This document shows, in pieces, positions 23,693-36,900 of a stretch of 64,000 nt of DNA. A program made the position numbers and the translations under genes. Each line of letters begins with the position of its first letter. Positions within the stretch are counted from its first letter, which is position 1. The notes beneath the pieces are model-generated. The model was not told where the DNA came from. It saw only the letters and a list, made by a program, of their open reading frames with translations, and ran no database searches. The stretch covers positions 13,786,280 to 13,850,279 of the forward strand of contig NC_080710.1 in NCBI RefSeq assembly GCF_019097595.1, read 5' to 3'. The DNA is from Hemibagrus wyckioides. Lineage: Eukaryota; Chordata; Actinopteri; Siluriformes; Bagridae.

Positions 23693-25613
23693 ATGCTTTA
23701 CAGCTTCTTTCTGATTTTTCTAATTCAGCTTATATGTACTGGTAAGACAAAAAAATTAAGATATGTTAAAAAAAAAAAAAAAAAAATTTTGTTTTACTTT
23801 TTTTCTTTTGTGTTATAGGTGGGAATCTGGTCTTCCAGTCTTCCAGTCTGACTGTGGATGTTGGTACAAATGTCACATTAATTTGTGATATTGCAACTGC
23901 ATTTGGTCAATGCTCCTCTGTCAGATGGCTGCTGTACCAACAAGAAACTGGCCTTAAGATCTACATCTCAGGCATCAGGACCATTACCAGAAAAGCCCAG
24001 CAAGACACACTATGTACAATGCAAATTTCCAGAGTCTGTCCTTCAGATAACGGCACTTATTATTGTTTACTGTTAAATGAAGGTGTGGATTTTATGGGCA
24101 ATGGAACAGAGCTGACAGTCATGGGTAAACATCCTTAAGCTATACTCATTTAAAATGAAATGTATGTACTGTATGTATTCTGGTCTCGAGCGTGTATTGT
24201 GTTTGAAGTCATGTTTTGTTTTACAGCTCCAGATATATCCAGCAAGCAGAAGGTGAATACTCATGACCTCAAGACAGATTTACAACAAGGTATTATTTTT
24301 TTAGTTTTTTGATTGTTATTGTTACAGAATTAAACCTTATTTTGTTAATAGGAGTTTGTTCAATTTTATTGAAGTTTTACATTTTGTTCATTAGTTTCAG
24401 TGTAAATAATTGGGAAGTTTTTTGTCGACAAGATTTATAATAACTTATTCAAGTAGCTCATTCATTTATCATAACTCATAACAACTCACTTATAATTTTA
24501 TTCAAAGGTAGAGTTTTTGAGTACTGCTAACTGAGAAACTCTCTCTGTGTTACATATTGGCTATGATTAAATTATCTCTATCATCTATAAACAGTCTTTT
24601 TAACCCTTTAATGTCCAAAGCAATAGAAAAAATTCTTACTTTGCATTATTTATTTAATTCGGTCAATAATAACAACAATATATAACTGGTTTTTTTTAAC
24701 AGACCCCATAATTATTTAAATATAGGCCTCTATACCAAATGGCTGCCTAATCGGCTTGGGTTAAGTTAAAAAAAATTTGTTAATGAAATATAGTGACTCT
24801 ACCAAACCGGTTTTATTGCAGTGCAGGAACATCAGTGTTTAGTCCCTGTGGCTGTTGTGGGAGGAATCTCACTTCTGATCATCTTGGGAATTTTAGCCGT
24901 GATTACCTGCCACAGAAGAGGTATATAATGAATATGCAATGTAAATATCTGTTATATCTGCGATATGATATCCCAGGATATGATAACGGTAGTCTTTAAA
25001 TAATGAGCCAACTAAATATATTGTATATATCATGCAAAAATGTTTACATTAAAAATGTATATTCAGTTATGAAATCTAGAAATATATGTTTATAATATGC
25101 AATATACTGATGCAATATTTTTAAAATGAGGTGATTGTTTTCTTCAGCTGTTTTGATGCATCCGAGAGGCAATAATGTATCACGGCAACATCAACAAGTA
25201 AGAATAAAAAAGAATCAGCTATAACAATGTCTTTTTACAGAGCCAGAGAAGTAACAGCTACACAAACTGAATTATGATAGAATTTACTTCTGGTCATTCA
25301 GCACAACATTTTGAATAAATTATTATATAAATTTTATTATGTGTATAATAATTATAATAATTATATTATGTGGCTGTTTTTGAGAGATAATGAAGAACAA
25401 GATCTAGGGTTAGCCCATGGCTTGTCATTTAATGTACCTTTGAGGACAAAAATACAGAAATGCTTCCCTGGCTCTGCTAATTTTTTTTATTTTACTTTCA
25501 TAGAAATATTTTTTTAATGTGTCTGTAATTATTCTCCACAGTCCTCCGGTGAGACCCAGTATGCTAGCCTGATGTTTGTAACCGGGAGACGTAACCATGT
25601 TGCAAAATCCTGA
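23693..25613 (+). CDS. V-set immunoglobulin receptor with tyrosine motif
   Basis: Six exons: 23693-23741, 23819-24124, 24227-24289, 24822-24920, 25148-25197 and 25542-25613. They give 212 residues with consistent phases (internal phase-1 joins typical of Ig exons). Residues 1-17 are a signal peptide (MLYSFFLIFLIQLICTG). Exon 2 is one V-set domain: B-strand Cys in VTLICDI, Trp in SVRWLLYQQ, F-strand DNGTYYC and a J-like NGTELTV end. Three extra cysteines (FGQC, TLC, RVC) suggest additional disulfides. A short stalk is followed by a TM helix (PVAVVGGISLLIILGILAVI) and a 40-residue tail with ETQYASLMF, an ITIM/ITSM-like site at Tyr196. The form suggests a type I leukocyte receptor, perhaps inhibitory, like the many single-V fish receptors. 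No orthologue can be named. Confidence 0.85.
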
Positions 25614-25901
25614 ACCTAAATCTTTAGTGGTAAACATAATTTTGGTTAAATTCATCATATGAATAGTCCTGTACATTCTATCTGTCTGCTTTTTTCACCA
25701 TAAGTTTACTATATTTTACAATCTTTTGCTAAATGTATTAAAATGTCAGCACTGCAACTTAAAAGTATTCAGTGCTGAGGGCCAGTTCTCGATGAACTGT
25801 AATATTTCTTGTTTTTCATACAACAGCAAACCTGATTTTATTCAGTGAGTAATTATAAAGCCCTTTATAACTTGACTGAGTCAAAACAGACCTAAGAGCA
25901 C

Positions 25902-25923
25902 GGGGGGGGGGGGGGGGGGGGGG
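25902..25923 (+). repeat. Homopolymer run of 22 G
   Basis: An uninterrupted G run in an otherwise AT-rich spacer. It could form a G-quadruplex, or its length could be a sequencing or assembly artefact. Confidence 0.9.
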
Positions 25924-27306
25924 ATATATAGGACAGGCAATCTCTAGGACTTGAATTGTGAAGCAGTGCTGCAGATGTGCTCATTTACAACCCATCTAGT
26001 GTCATGATTTGCTGTAATCTGCAAAAACATTTCTGCACTCACGGGAAGTATATGACAAATACTTATACAAACTTTATGATTATTCTAAGATAATTATACT
26101 CATTATTTAAATTAGGCTCAGTATTACAATATTGAACCCATAGAGTTCTTTTTAATTCCTGAGCCTATTCAGTTAAACCAATTTAAATCAAGAGACCAGT
26201 AAATCAAGCTAATAACTATAAGGAACTTAATAATAAATACAATAACTTCAATAAAGGTGCTGTGTAGTTACCACCATTGTAACAAAAGTAGAAAATCATG
26301 GACTCCTGGATATGCTTCACATACCCCTATGGGTTCCTAAACCCCACTTTGAGAACTATTGGCATGTACAATATGACTTGAGTCAAGTTTTGGGCCTGCA
26401 ATAATTATTTGGCTTTGGGCAGGAAATCAAGAGCTATGCTGGATGCTGGCCATTTTTTGTCAAGATACAGTCTATCAGCCAGGCACCCACTAGAAGGCAG
26501 CAGATTTTCCTTCATAGATAGGCCAGCGTACATTGTCTCTAGAGTAGAGTTACATTTTGGCTAGCTTTGATCTGTGATTTTGCTTTTTTGTAATTGTCTT
26601 TTTTTGAACTGCCATTTTGGGGTTTTTGTTTGGCCTCTATTAAAAAGACAAGAACACAAAGTGTTTGTGAACGTGTTTTATTTGTCAAGACAGAATTACA
26701 GTTTAGACGTCAAAATGATCAAGATCAAATGAGTTTTTCAAAAACAACCGCAGAAACATAGAGATCTTTCTGTCCTCCAAAAGAATAAACAGAATATCCC
26801 TTTATCTCTGAACACAGCATGTGATGTCATGTGTTGTGAATGTTCTGGCCCACATCTTGCCAGCGGCAAAGTTCAACTGTTGCGACACAGATTCAAATTA
26901 ATGTCCAGCTTAGGGTCCCTCTGCATCTATAAAACAGTATCCTCATGTATGACACCATAATATGCCTAAATTGTTTTCAGATTTTGGTATACTAATACTT
27001 AGCAACATATAAGACATCATCTACTAGCATCTTGGCTAGAGAATTCTAGTTTTATCCAACAAAAATAAATTGCATATGAAACAAGGCAGTTGGGCAAATG
27101 TGTTATTTATAAATGCATTTTTATTGTTGTATCGTGGCATGTTTCATGCAGTAACTGTGTTTAATTCTGTTAAACTTTTTTAAAAACTCTGAATGCAGAT
27201 GAGACTTTTCATAAGAACTACGTGCAGATCTCCAGTCATTAATTCATAAATAATTCATTAATTCTTTCCTCATCATCAATAACCTGTTCTGGTCAGGTAG
27301 ACCATT

Positions 27307-27378
27307 CATTCCTTGATTTATTCAATAATTCATTCCTTGATTTATTCAATAATTCATTCCTTGATTTATTCAATCGTT
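27307..27378. repeat. 24-bp tandem repeat, three copies
   Basis: The unit CATTCCTTGATTTATTCAAT plus four bases begins at 27307, 27331 and 27355. There are no spacers, so it is not a CRISPR array. Confidence 0.93.
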
Positions 27379-27506
27379 CATTCATTCACGTTCAGAAACC
27401 TATGCTGGTGAACTATATGCCATCAGACAGTCAAGTAAAATTAACCGCATGTACTGAATTGTTACATAACTAATAAAATATAACATCAGCGTATGTTGCA
27501 CCATGC

Positions 27507-27740
27507 TATTTATTTATTTATTTATTACAAAAATTAATTAAACAAAAATTAATATTAAAAAAATATATATTACAATATTTATATTACAAAATAATTTAAA
27601 ATTTATTTTTAAAATATGTTATTTAAATATTATAATATTATATTTAATATGTAATATTTAATAATATTATAATATTATATTTAAAAATATTTAAAATAAA
27701 ATATTAAAATTAATATTGAAATAAAAAATAAAAGTAATAT
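27507..27740. repeat. Extremely AT-rich low-complexity block
   Basis: Nearly all A and T, made of TTAAAA, ATATT and AATATTATAATATTA-type motifs with self-complementary stretches. It ends less than 200 bases before the mtx1 start codon. Confidence 0.85.
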
Positions 27741-27914
27741 AGAGAAACATCCCCAGATGCGTTTTTTCCACTTATGATTCATTATACAACAATTTAATAT
27801 GTGTAATTTAATATATTTAATTTTACATGATTGTCCCCAGATATTTTGGTGTTTTCTCCACCGCGAAAAAAAAAGAAAAGATTATTTCCGTGTCAAAGTT
27901 TATTTGAGTTAAAC

Positions 27915-27925
27915 AAGATGGCGGC
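27915..27925 (+). promoter_or_regulatory. YY1-type motif over the mtx1 start codon
   Basis: AAGATGGCGGC includes the mtx1 ATG. This is the well-known extended YY1 site that in many housekeeping genes lies just downstream of the transcription start and supplies the start codon. It suggests a short 5'UTR and TATA-less transcription. Confidence 0.6.
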
Positions 27926-30900
27926 TCCCATAGAGTTGTTTTGCTGGAAAGGGAGTTGGGGTTTACCTTCTGTTGATACTGACAGTCTGATTGTGTTGGT
28001 AAGCCTTGATATTGTTTTATTCTGTACTATAACCGGATTTACCTTCAATCAGCATGCGTTTATTCTTTTTAAGATCCAACTTCATTTAGGTATTGTGTTA
28101 CCTGTTAGCACTGACTGAGTGTTAATCATTTTAACTTCTATTGCATTAAGGTTGTCTAAAAGCACACACACAAGCCCTGATATCTGCCAGCACCTCTGAC
28201 ATTATGTATGCAGTAAGTTTGTAGTTTGTAGTTTGTAGCAAACGCACGAAACAGCTGGAAGCTATAATAAAAACAATGATCCTGCAAGACGGAATTTGTA
28301 TCGCGAAAGGTAACAGGTCTGTTTATGTGGAGTGCTTTTATAAGGACAAAAAAAATCCCATACCATAATGTTTGTTAATATTCTAATGCTTAGGAGAAAC
28401 CCACCGTATTCGAAAATGTGCTACTCTTTGCACAACAAACAATTATTTGTGATCTAGGAATTAGACAGTTATGATAAATCTCTAAATATCCCATTGTAAT
28501 TTATTAAGCTATACACCAATCAGCCATAACATTATGACCACCTGCCTAATATTGTGTTGGTTCCCCTGGTCTGCGGCTATGTGCAACAAACTGTGATGCA
28601 CTGTGTATTCTGACACCTTTCTATCAGAACCAGCATTAACTTCTTCAGCAAATTGAGCAACAGTGGCTCATCTGTCGGACCGGATCACACGGGTCAGCCT
28701 TTACACCCTAGGAGCATCAATGAGCCTTGACCGCCCATGTTCCTTCCCGGTTCACCACTGTTCCTTCCTTGGATCACTTTTGATAGATACTGACCACTGC
28801 AGACCGGGAACACCCCACAAGAGCTGCAGTTTTGGAGATGCTCTGATCCAGTCGTCTAGCCATCACAATTTGTCCCATGTCAAACTCGCTCAAATCCTTA
28901 CGCTTGCCCATTTTTCCGGCTTCTAACACATCAACTTTGAGGACAAAATGTTCACTGCCTAATATATCCCACCCACTAATAGGTGCCTTGATGAGGAGAA
29001 AATCAGTGTTATTCACTTCACCTCTCACTGCTCATAATGTTATGGCTGATCGGTGTACAGTTTCACTCATAATAATAATCCAGCTGTGTATTTTTGTATG
29101 TCTCTGGTTTAAGTCGTATTGGCTCTGAAGTCTGTCCTAAGCACACTAGGCATGAGGCAGGAATGCATACCTGTATGTACACATTGTAGATGATTGAATC
29201 CCATACATGTACACCTCCTTCATAACAACTACAGCTAAGAAAAACAAATTTCACGCTTTCAGATTTTTCCAGTTTTATTTATGTAGGAACATGGAGACTT
29301 CCACAGCAGGATGCACGGGCGAGTGTTTTTATGACTCCTCTAGCAGCTGGTTTGGGTTTAAATACTGGTTGAAATAAAAGTTTAACTGTTGCATTAATCC
29401 AGAGTTAAGAACAGGACTTTGATGGCTAAGCTTGAAATCAGGAAAATATAAGAGAGGGATTTGGGAAGCAGCAATGCACATACATTTTGATACAAATTTA
29501 TCGTAGATTTTAAATATCACACAGACTTTACTGCAGCTCAGTCATTTATGACTAGGATAATGCAAATGATGAAAAATTGCTTGCACCTTATTATAATAGC
29601 AAACATCTATATCAACCAGTTAATAGAGGGATCATGCATAGACGAAAGTATTTCTCATTCCACAGTTTCAGTTTCGTGATGTTTCAGTTCTTTTCTAGTT
29701 TAACACAGTTTGCACATGCTAAATCGCTGTCTGATACAAAGTACTGATATTCTGAAACTTGATCTAACTTCAGCAGTGTACTAGATTGTTTATTATTTAC
29801 CCTTTGTGTTCTACAAATTTCTTCAAATTTCAACCATACAGTTTGCATTATGGGTAGTTAATGGTAGTCCTGGTGTGATGCATTTCTGAAGAAAGTTCTT
29901 TGAACAGCTAACCAGATAGCTAGATTGTTGTTGGTAAGAAACAGTATTCTGACTAATCTGTGCTATCTGCAAATTTTAAACAAATTTTTATTAGAAGGTT
30001 CAATTAGCTAGGTAGTGGTAGCCTTGTAGCATGCTGCATCACGATACAAAAACTGGATAAAAATGATGCATATACTGCAGTTGCACTGTTTGCACACCAG
30101 AGGTCCCATCCTGTGCGTTCCATAGATTTAAAATATATAGAGAGCACACTGGTCATGTGATTGTGTCTTTCATGGAGAGTTTGCACCATTACTAAAACAG
30201 GAATCATCTGCACTTCAGACAGGCAATCCAGACCACATTATAACCATAAAAGAGATGCTGGTCCAGCGGCAGGATCCCGTGCTCTCCCTGCTATGACCCA
30301 GGTTTGATTCCCAGGTTTCCCCACAGCCACTGAGGGGTTAACTCTCAGTGCCAGTCCCAAGCACAGATAAAATGGGAGAGTTGCGTCAGGAAGGGCATCC
30401 GGTGTAAGACTTGCTAAATCAAAATATGTGGATCAGATGCTCCGCTTTGGTGATCCTGAACAGGGAGCAGCCGAAGGATAAAAACATAACCATAAAAGAG
30501 ATCTTCAGTAGCTTTCAACTGACTCCAGCTCTGTGAGCTATTATGCTCAAGAAGAATGTCATCCAATTTTAGCCAGTTTTGGAGCTCTATTTCTCAGACG
30601 CTGCTACAAAGATCATTATGTTTTAATCGATCATTTTCCCTGGTCAGAGACTTTATATAACTTATTATACATGACCCCAGTATCTCGAATCAAATCATGA
30701 CAAGCGTGTATCATTACACTCCTAGTGTACATACTCTGCTAGTATAAAACAGAAGATACCTGAATCATTTATAAGCACTTCCTCATGCCAGAAGGACATG
30801 TCAGAAGGACCAGGCTTCTAAGATTGACAAATTCTGGGGTTCTGGCTTGATATTTCCCCACTGAATGCTTTGTGTTGTTGATATTTGAGCTGTAATATTC

Positions 30901-33900
30901 ACTGTGACCCTTTTTAAGGATTGGTATATACTTTCGATTCCTAAGAAGTTTCCTTCCTCATACAGTGCTGTTGTGCTCGGTTAAGAATAATGCTTGTTTT
31001 GGGAGAAAAAAGAGATAATTACTTGATAATTACACATGATAATGCAGCTATCAAAATTTGGATTGCAATTGGCTGATATTTGTATTGTTTTAGTGCACTG
31101 TGTTTTTAATTTTCTAAATAAAACCATGAACAGCATGATGTCTCTTCTGTGGCTTTAGGGCTTCTTCTATAACTTATCATGGAAAGACTTTCTTCACTTT
31201 CTTACTTTTCCACTCTGTCTCAGCCTCACCAGGAAATCCCTGTCCATATCTCAGCAACACCATAGTAGCCACATGGAATTAATTTCCGTTGTTTCAGGAT
31301 CCCCCACTTTTTTTTTTAACTTTCAAATCATGTGGCTTACTTGCAGGAGGCGGCTTCAGAAGAACTTTCCTCTACTTGGTGGTTGGGAAAATGCCTGTGG
31401 CAGTTTTTCCCCTGTGTAGTAGGGTCTGTAACTACAGGCTGATTCGTGACACATCAGTGTACTCTCACTCAGACTGTCTGGAAAATTATAGCCCAGTTCC
31501 ATTCAGTTTTCCACATGATTTCTGGCTTGTTCTTGCAATGAATAAACTAACAGTATGAAGGAGGCAGCCGAAGAGCAAACGTTCACGTGCACTCTAGTGA
31601 TCTGCGTATAAGAGAATTCCATGAAAATAAATTCATCCCAGGCTATATTAATCCTGTACAAGTTTTTAGTGAGCTGCCATTTTGAAAACGATCTTAACTG
31701 TACAGCCTGTCTTGATCACTTTCATTTAGGGTTCAGTGGTGTCCAGTTTCAGTTTCATTATTTTATTTTATGATCTTATTTTAAGAGACTCCACATTACA
31801 CCCAGTGCTAAACCATAGATTCATTCAATATGCATGATTTGCTTTCAGAGCTCAATCATACAGTTTATACTGTGGTGAAATTGCAGCTGAGCATAGTTTA
31901 TAGCAGAAAGTCCATTTGGAATGGTGCTTATGGCATTTTTATACGAACTGGTGCTGTGTTGTAAACTAAACTGTCAGCAGAAGCAGTTTGGCCTGCAGCA
32001 ACTTTCCTGTTCGTGTTTCTGTTGGACAGCACAGGGGCATTCATGTCTCTGGTTTTACGACATACAGTTTAAAATTTGCTGAGGAATTCTCCAATAATCT
32101 GAAGGCATGATGTCAGTCTTTGTGGGTAATGGTGGCTATATCGCACCGGGTCTGTTTCTGTTTCCACTGCTCTGCCCGCTTTGGCAGTAATTCTGAACCG
32201 CACAGTGACAGTAAAGACACTTAGATTTCATTTGACTTCTAATTTCTGAATTATAAAACTGCAAAAAGATGGAAAGTTCCAGAACTTTATAGAAGAATAC
32301 GTGTATACAATCTCGACTAGCATGAAACCTCCTGGACTTTCTGACAGTGTTTTACAGAACGGCCATTTAAAACTATTCTTAACTTTTTCACTGGATGATT
32401 TGCGTTTTTATTCGTTCAGAAATGTAAAAGTGTTTTTTTATGTGAGGTTGATTGTGTTCTGTCATTAAAAACAATGCTGACAGCTAAATCTCAAACTTTC
32501 AAATACAGCATTTGTTGTTCAAAGATTTTTGTTGCTTTATTAGATATCTAGCCTATTTATAAGCCTTTAGTGCTCTAGACTCCAGGGAGGTTTTACTGTC
32601 ACAATGATCTTGCAGTAAAATTTTATTACCACTTGAAATGAAATAAAAGGCAGTAATTTTTACATTCTGTTTGTGGTTGTACTAGATATGTAATTTCACC
32701 ACCACTTGACTTTTTTTTGTGGGTCTCCTGGCATGCTGCTTTTTCCTTCGTCCATTCTCTTTGTAATTCCTGAAACAGCTTTTTTTTTTTTTTAAAGAGA
32801 AAAAAAGGATCTCAAGACCTGCAGACATTGTGGAAGAAATTTAGCAGTGTTTTCCATGACGTTCTCCTCTCCTCTCTCCTTCTCTCTGTCTCTTTCTCTC
32901 TAGCTCTCGCTCTCATTCACCCGCCCTTTATGCAAGAAGGTCTACGTGACTCTCCTGTCTACATTGAAATATAAATGCCCTGCAGCAAAAATGTCACATT
33001 GATCCAAGTGTTTTTTATGGTTCCCCACAAATGTATATGTCACCCAAACTATTCTCTAGCTATATAGAATACTAGTGTTGTTTCTGTCTTAATAGAATTC
33101 CACTGTGAGTATTCTTCACACCCTTGTCAATTATTGCAAGCATTTGCCGGGATATAAATAATAGGAAGCTTTATTCGCTGTAATTAATGATGTATTAAAA
33201 TGTTTGCCATTAAGTAGTTAATAGCAGAGTTCTGTGGCTGTAACGTCTTCATCAGGAATTAAACTGCAAGTTCAAGCTTGGTCCACATGCGGTTGAGTGG
33301 ATGTTTTCTTTTCAGCCAGAGGAGGTGTGAACTGCTTCCTTTCTCAAGATAAAATAAGCAGAGCTTGGCTTCCTGTCTTCCTCTACGAAGTCTGTTCAAC
33401 CAAAAATCGTGATCGCACTAAATCACGACCTCACTCTGCTGTGTTATCAGGAATATCCCTATAATGTCATTGAACTGTTACCTAATTCTAAAGCTGTGAT
33501 TGACACTTGTGTAAGACACTGCATCTCTGTCTTTCTCCTCAGTAAAAGCTCCTTTAGCATTGCGCTGGATGTGTACACTTTTTCTCAACTAGGCTCAGTA
33601 CCTGCAGGTTTATGTGCTGAACTGTTGAACTGCTTAACATCCTGTCCTAAATTTTCTGCACTTAAAAATAAGGCTGCCAGTGGAAAAGTGTTTTGAAATA
33701 GTTATTTGTCTGTGTCTGGCTTGTATGCGAAGGCTGTTATTATTTATAGTTTATGATATTCATTAGGTTTTGAAGCTTTATAGTTTGCTATATCCAACTC
33801 TTGAGGAAGACACACTGTTTGTTTTGGGGTTGTTTTATGTCTTGGCTGTGTTTACTGTCCACAGATGTCTTGTAGGGTGTGTAGAGAGTGTTAATGCTTT

Positions 33901-36900
33901 CTGTGTCTGCAGGTCCATTGGCGCTTTTCCAGTCTGGCCTGGTTATAATTTGATTAAATGTGCAATTAACATAGATCTTTTCCAGGCTCAATCATGGACG
34001 GCTTTGCCAAAATAATGACTGGACAGTTGTTTGCTTATTGCAGCATTTACACTTTTACCTCAGTAGCAAGTTTGTGTTCAGCTACTCCTTCTAAATCACT
34101 TAACTACATTACAAAACGTTCTTCTGTGAGTTGCATGGAAAAACATTCCTCCTGAAGATGCTGCTAAGTTTCCAGATGTCACTAATGCTGCTTTAAGAAG
34201 TGCATGGATTATGGATTATAAATGGATTAAAACAAAACAAAAAAAAAAGCCTGGTGGGTCTTATCCATTGGTGGTTTTCTTTTCCTAAAGCTTTGTCCAC
34301 ACATGCATCGATTTTTATGATGTCAACAGTAGGCCTTCCTAATAGTTGTTGCCATGGTAATAATGTTCATCATTGCAGAAGAAGAAGCCTTTATTTTTCA
34401 CATATACATTAAAACACAGTGGAATTCTGGGGCTTGAACCACCAACCTTCTGATCAACAACCCAGAGTTTTGGGTGGGGTTAATAGCATTTCACAGTAAA
34501 AATCAGTTTTCTTGTCGCTAAAATGAAACATTCTGTAGGGAGATTTGGTGTTTGTATATAAAATTCACCAGTGTATATAAGCATCATGTCATACAAGATG
34601 AAGGAGTAGCAGTGTGAGCTTTTTGCCACATGCACTCTACTGTCTTCCATTTACTTCTTCACTGCAGCAGGTTGCTCCATATGTGTGCAAATTTCTCTCA
34701 GCTTTATTGCCTCACTGGAGACAACCACATTGAAAGCTCTCATTGAAAATGGAATGTTCTCCGTTCACTTTGTTGCCACGAGTTGTATGTGTGAGTTGTA
34801 ACATGGCATAAGACAGCAAATTCTGCCCATAAAGTTCTAACTAGTTGATGAGAGTGCGTTAAATGAGCTACATGCTTACCTCTGCAGTTTCGTGCAGCTC
34901 TACTCTGGCTTACAGCAAGAGTATTACTCATAACGTTGTTGGCTTCTAAACTGATGTTTTATTCTTCCAGGCATATGCTCGATTTGCTGGAACCCCACTG
35001 AAAGTTCACAAGATCTCCAACCCCTGGAGGAGTCCCACAGGTAGGCAGATTTTTTTTTTAATGTTTTTCCATGGGATTTTAATGGTTGTTTTCTGGCCAG
35101 CCATGCATCATTAATGTAAGTATTTGCTTTTAGGCTGATCAAGTTACCTCAAATTGCAGAAAGTGACTAAGCCGCTATTTCCAGAAAACTGACACTGATC
35201 TGCACTGGATCTTGTGTCAGAAGACATCGACATAGCAGCTTAGTGCTCACTGTATCCTGTACAACACAAGCTTTATGTTCCTGCCTCAGCATTACTCTTC
35301 TGCCATGATAAGCTTTTTCTTTAGATGCATGAGTAGCATTCGTACTGTTTATAAGTTACTGCAATCTGTGGTACTCTAGTATATAATACTAGAAAACAAT
35401 TGTACTAATGTTACATCTTTTAAATCTATAAGTAACATAGAAACACTGAGCAGCGTTTGAATAAGAATTGTCATAGGATATGAAGAAGAATCAGTGTGTT
35501 TCTTTGCCAAATATCAACTGTCTTCACCCCTGTTGGTAGTCACAGCACCAGGTCACTTCATATTTGCATAAGGTTCAACTTTTCTCAACTTTGTTGCATA
35601 ACTGGGCATATCCACTTTGTCACCAATGCTTACTTTCACTCAAAATATTATATTATTCATCACATTAGCCTTAAAATAATGTGAGGAGAATATTGTAGCA
35701 GGTGTATTGACGGACTGATCTGTGTGTTTGGGCTGTATGCTCCCAGGTTCACTCCCTGCTCTGAAGACCAAAGAGGATGGGAGCTTCTCTCAACCCAGCA
35801 AGATTATCATCCAGCTCAGGAAACAGGTAGCTCACTGACTTTGACTCATCAGCCACAGCTTTTGGCCCATTTTAGCTTGGCTAACATGTAAGTTCCAAAC
35901 AAATGCACTAAACTGTAATACATTTAGACAGTTTCAGAGTCACTGTGGATTGTGGACAGAAACTCTATCAGAAAGTCTCCTATATTCCCATTAAAATTAG
36001 CCAAACCATTATAGGGGGATATTTGCTTTACTTTCTGACATTTGGCACATGCTATGACCTTTTTATCTCATTGCCATGAACCAGTTGCTTGTTACACTGC
36101 AATGTTAATAAAATTGAAAAAAAAAAAAAAAAGTAAATTGAAAAAAAATGAAAATGGGAAATATGTCAGTGTACAATTACACTGCAGTCTGTGCGAATTT
36201 TCAAATCTGATTGGTCAGTAGGTGTACAAGGTAAACAAATGTAATTGTTTTAATAAATTATTTCTATAGTTACAACTCATTTACAGGGATTTGTATAGTG
36301 GACATCTATGATTTAATGATCTAAGGCTAATAATTAACAGATTATAAAACATCTTGTTATTAAACAAATAACTTGTGATATGGTGAAACTGTATGTGAAG
36401 AGAGGGGAAGTTTTCTGATGTAGGGGAGTCTTTTGCACTTTCTGGTTTCTGGGTATCAAGACTAGCTTCATTTTTGATTTCCAAACTTAAAAAGTAAGAG
36501 GAAAAAACTGATGCTGCTGTGGGAATGATTGTTTATAGATGCGATGATACAAGTGAAAACAGGAACTAACATGTCTTGTGGACATTCCACAGCATTAAAT
36601 GTAACTTCATATGTTAAAAAGTATGTGGTGTCATTTATCAATAAATGAATTGTAAAAATTGCTGTGATGTATCATATTTCTCACTTTGCCTGTTCTAACT
36701 TTCTGCTTTATTTTGTATTACGATAACTCTGATCATATCTCGGTATGGTCCTCATGTTGAAACCTGAATCTCTGCTAATGTGCGGGAAAACTGTGTTGTT
36801 TATTTCAGAAATACAATGCAGACTACGACCTTTCTGCGAAAGAAGGGGCCGACGCACTCGCTTTCATCTCTCTGTTGGAAGAAAAGCTGATGCCTGCTCT

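Larger units (their letters stand above)
25614..27917. other. Intergenic region, Ig receptor to mtx1
   Basis: Holds a 22-base G run (25902-25923), a possible minus-strand terminal exon with polyadenylation signal (26677-26928, weak), a 24-bp tandem repeat (27307-27378) and a very AT-rich block (27507-27740) just before the mtx1 promoter. No other gene seen. Confidence 0.5.

Noticed and set aside
27307..27378. Short direct repeats as a CRISPR-like array
   Set aside because: Units are contiguous with no spacers, in a eukaryotic genome.
33409..33696. 95-residue open frame in mtx1 intron 1
   Set aside because: No motif, no splice support and ordinary intronic composition.
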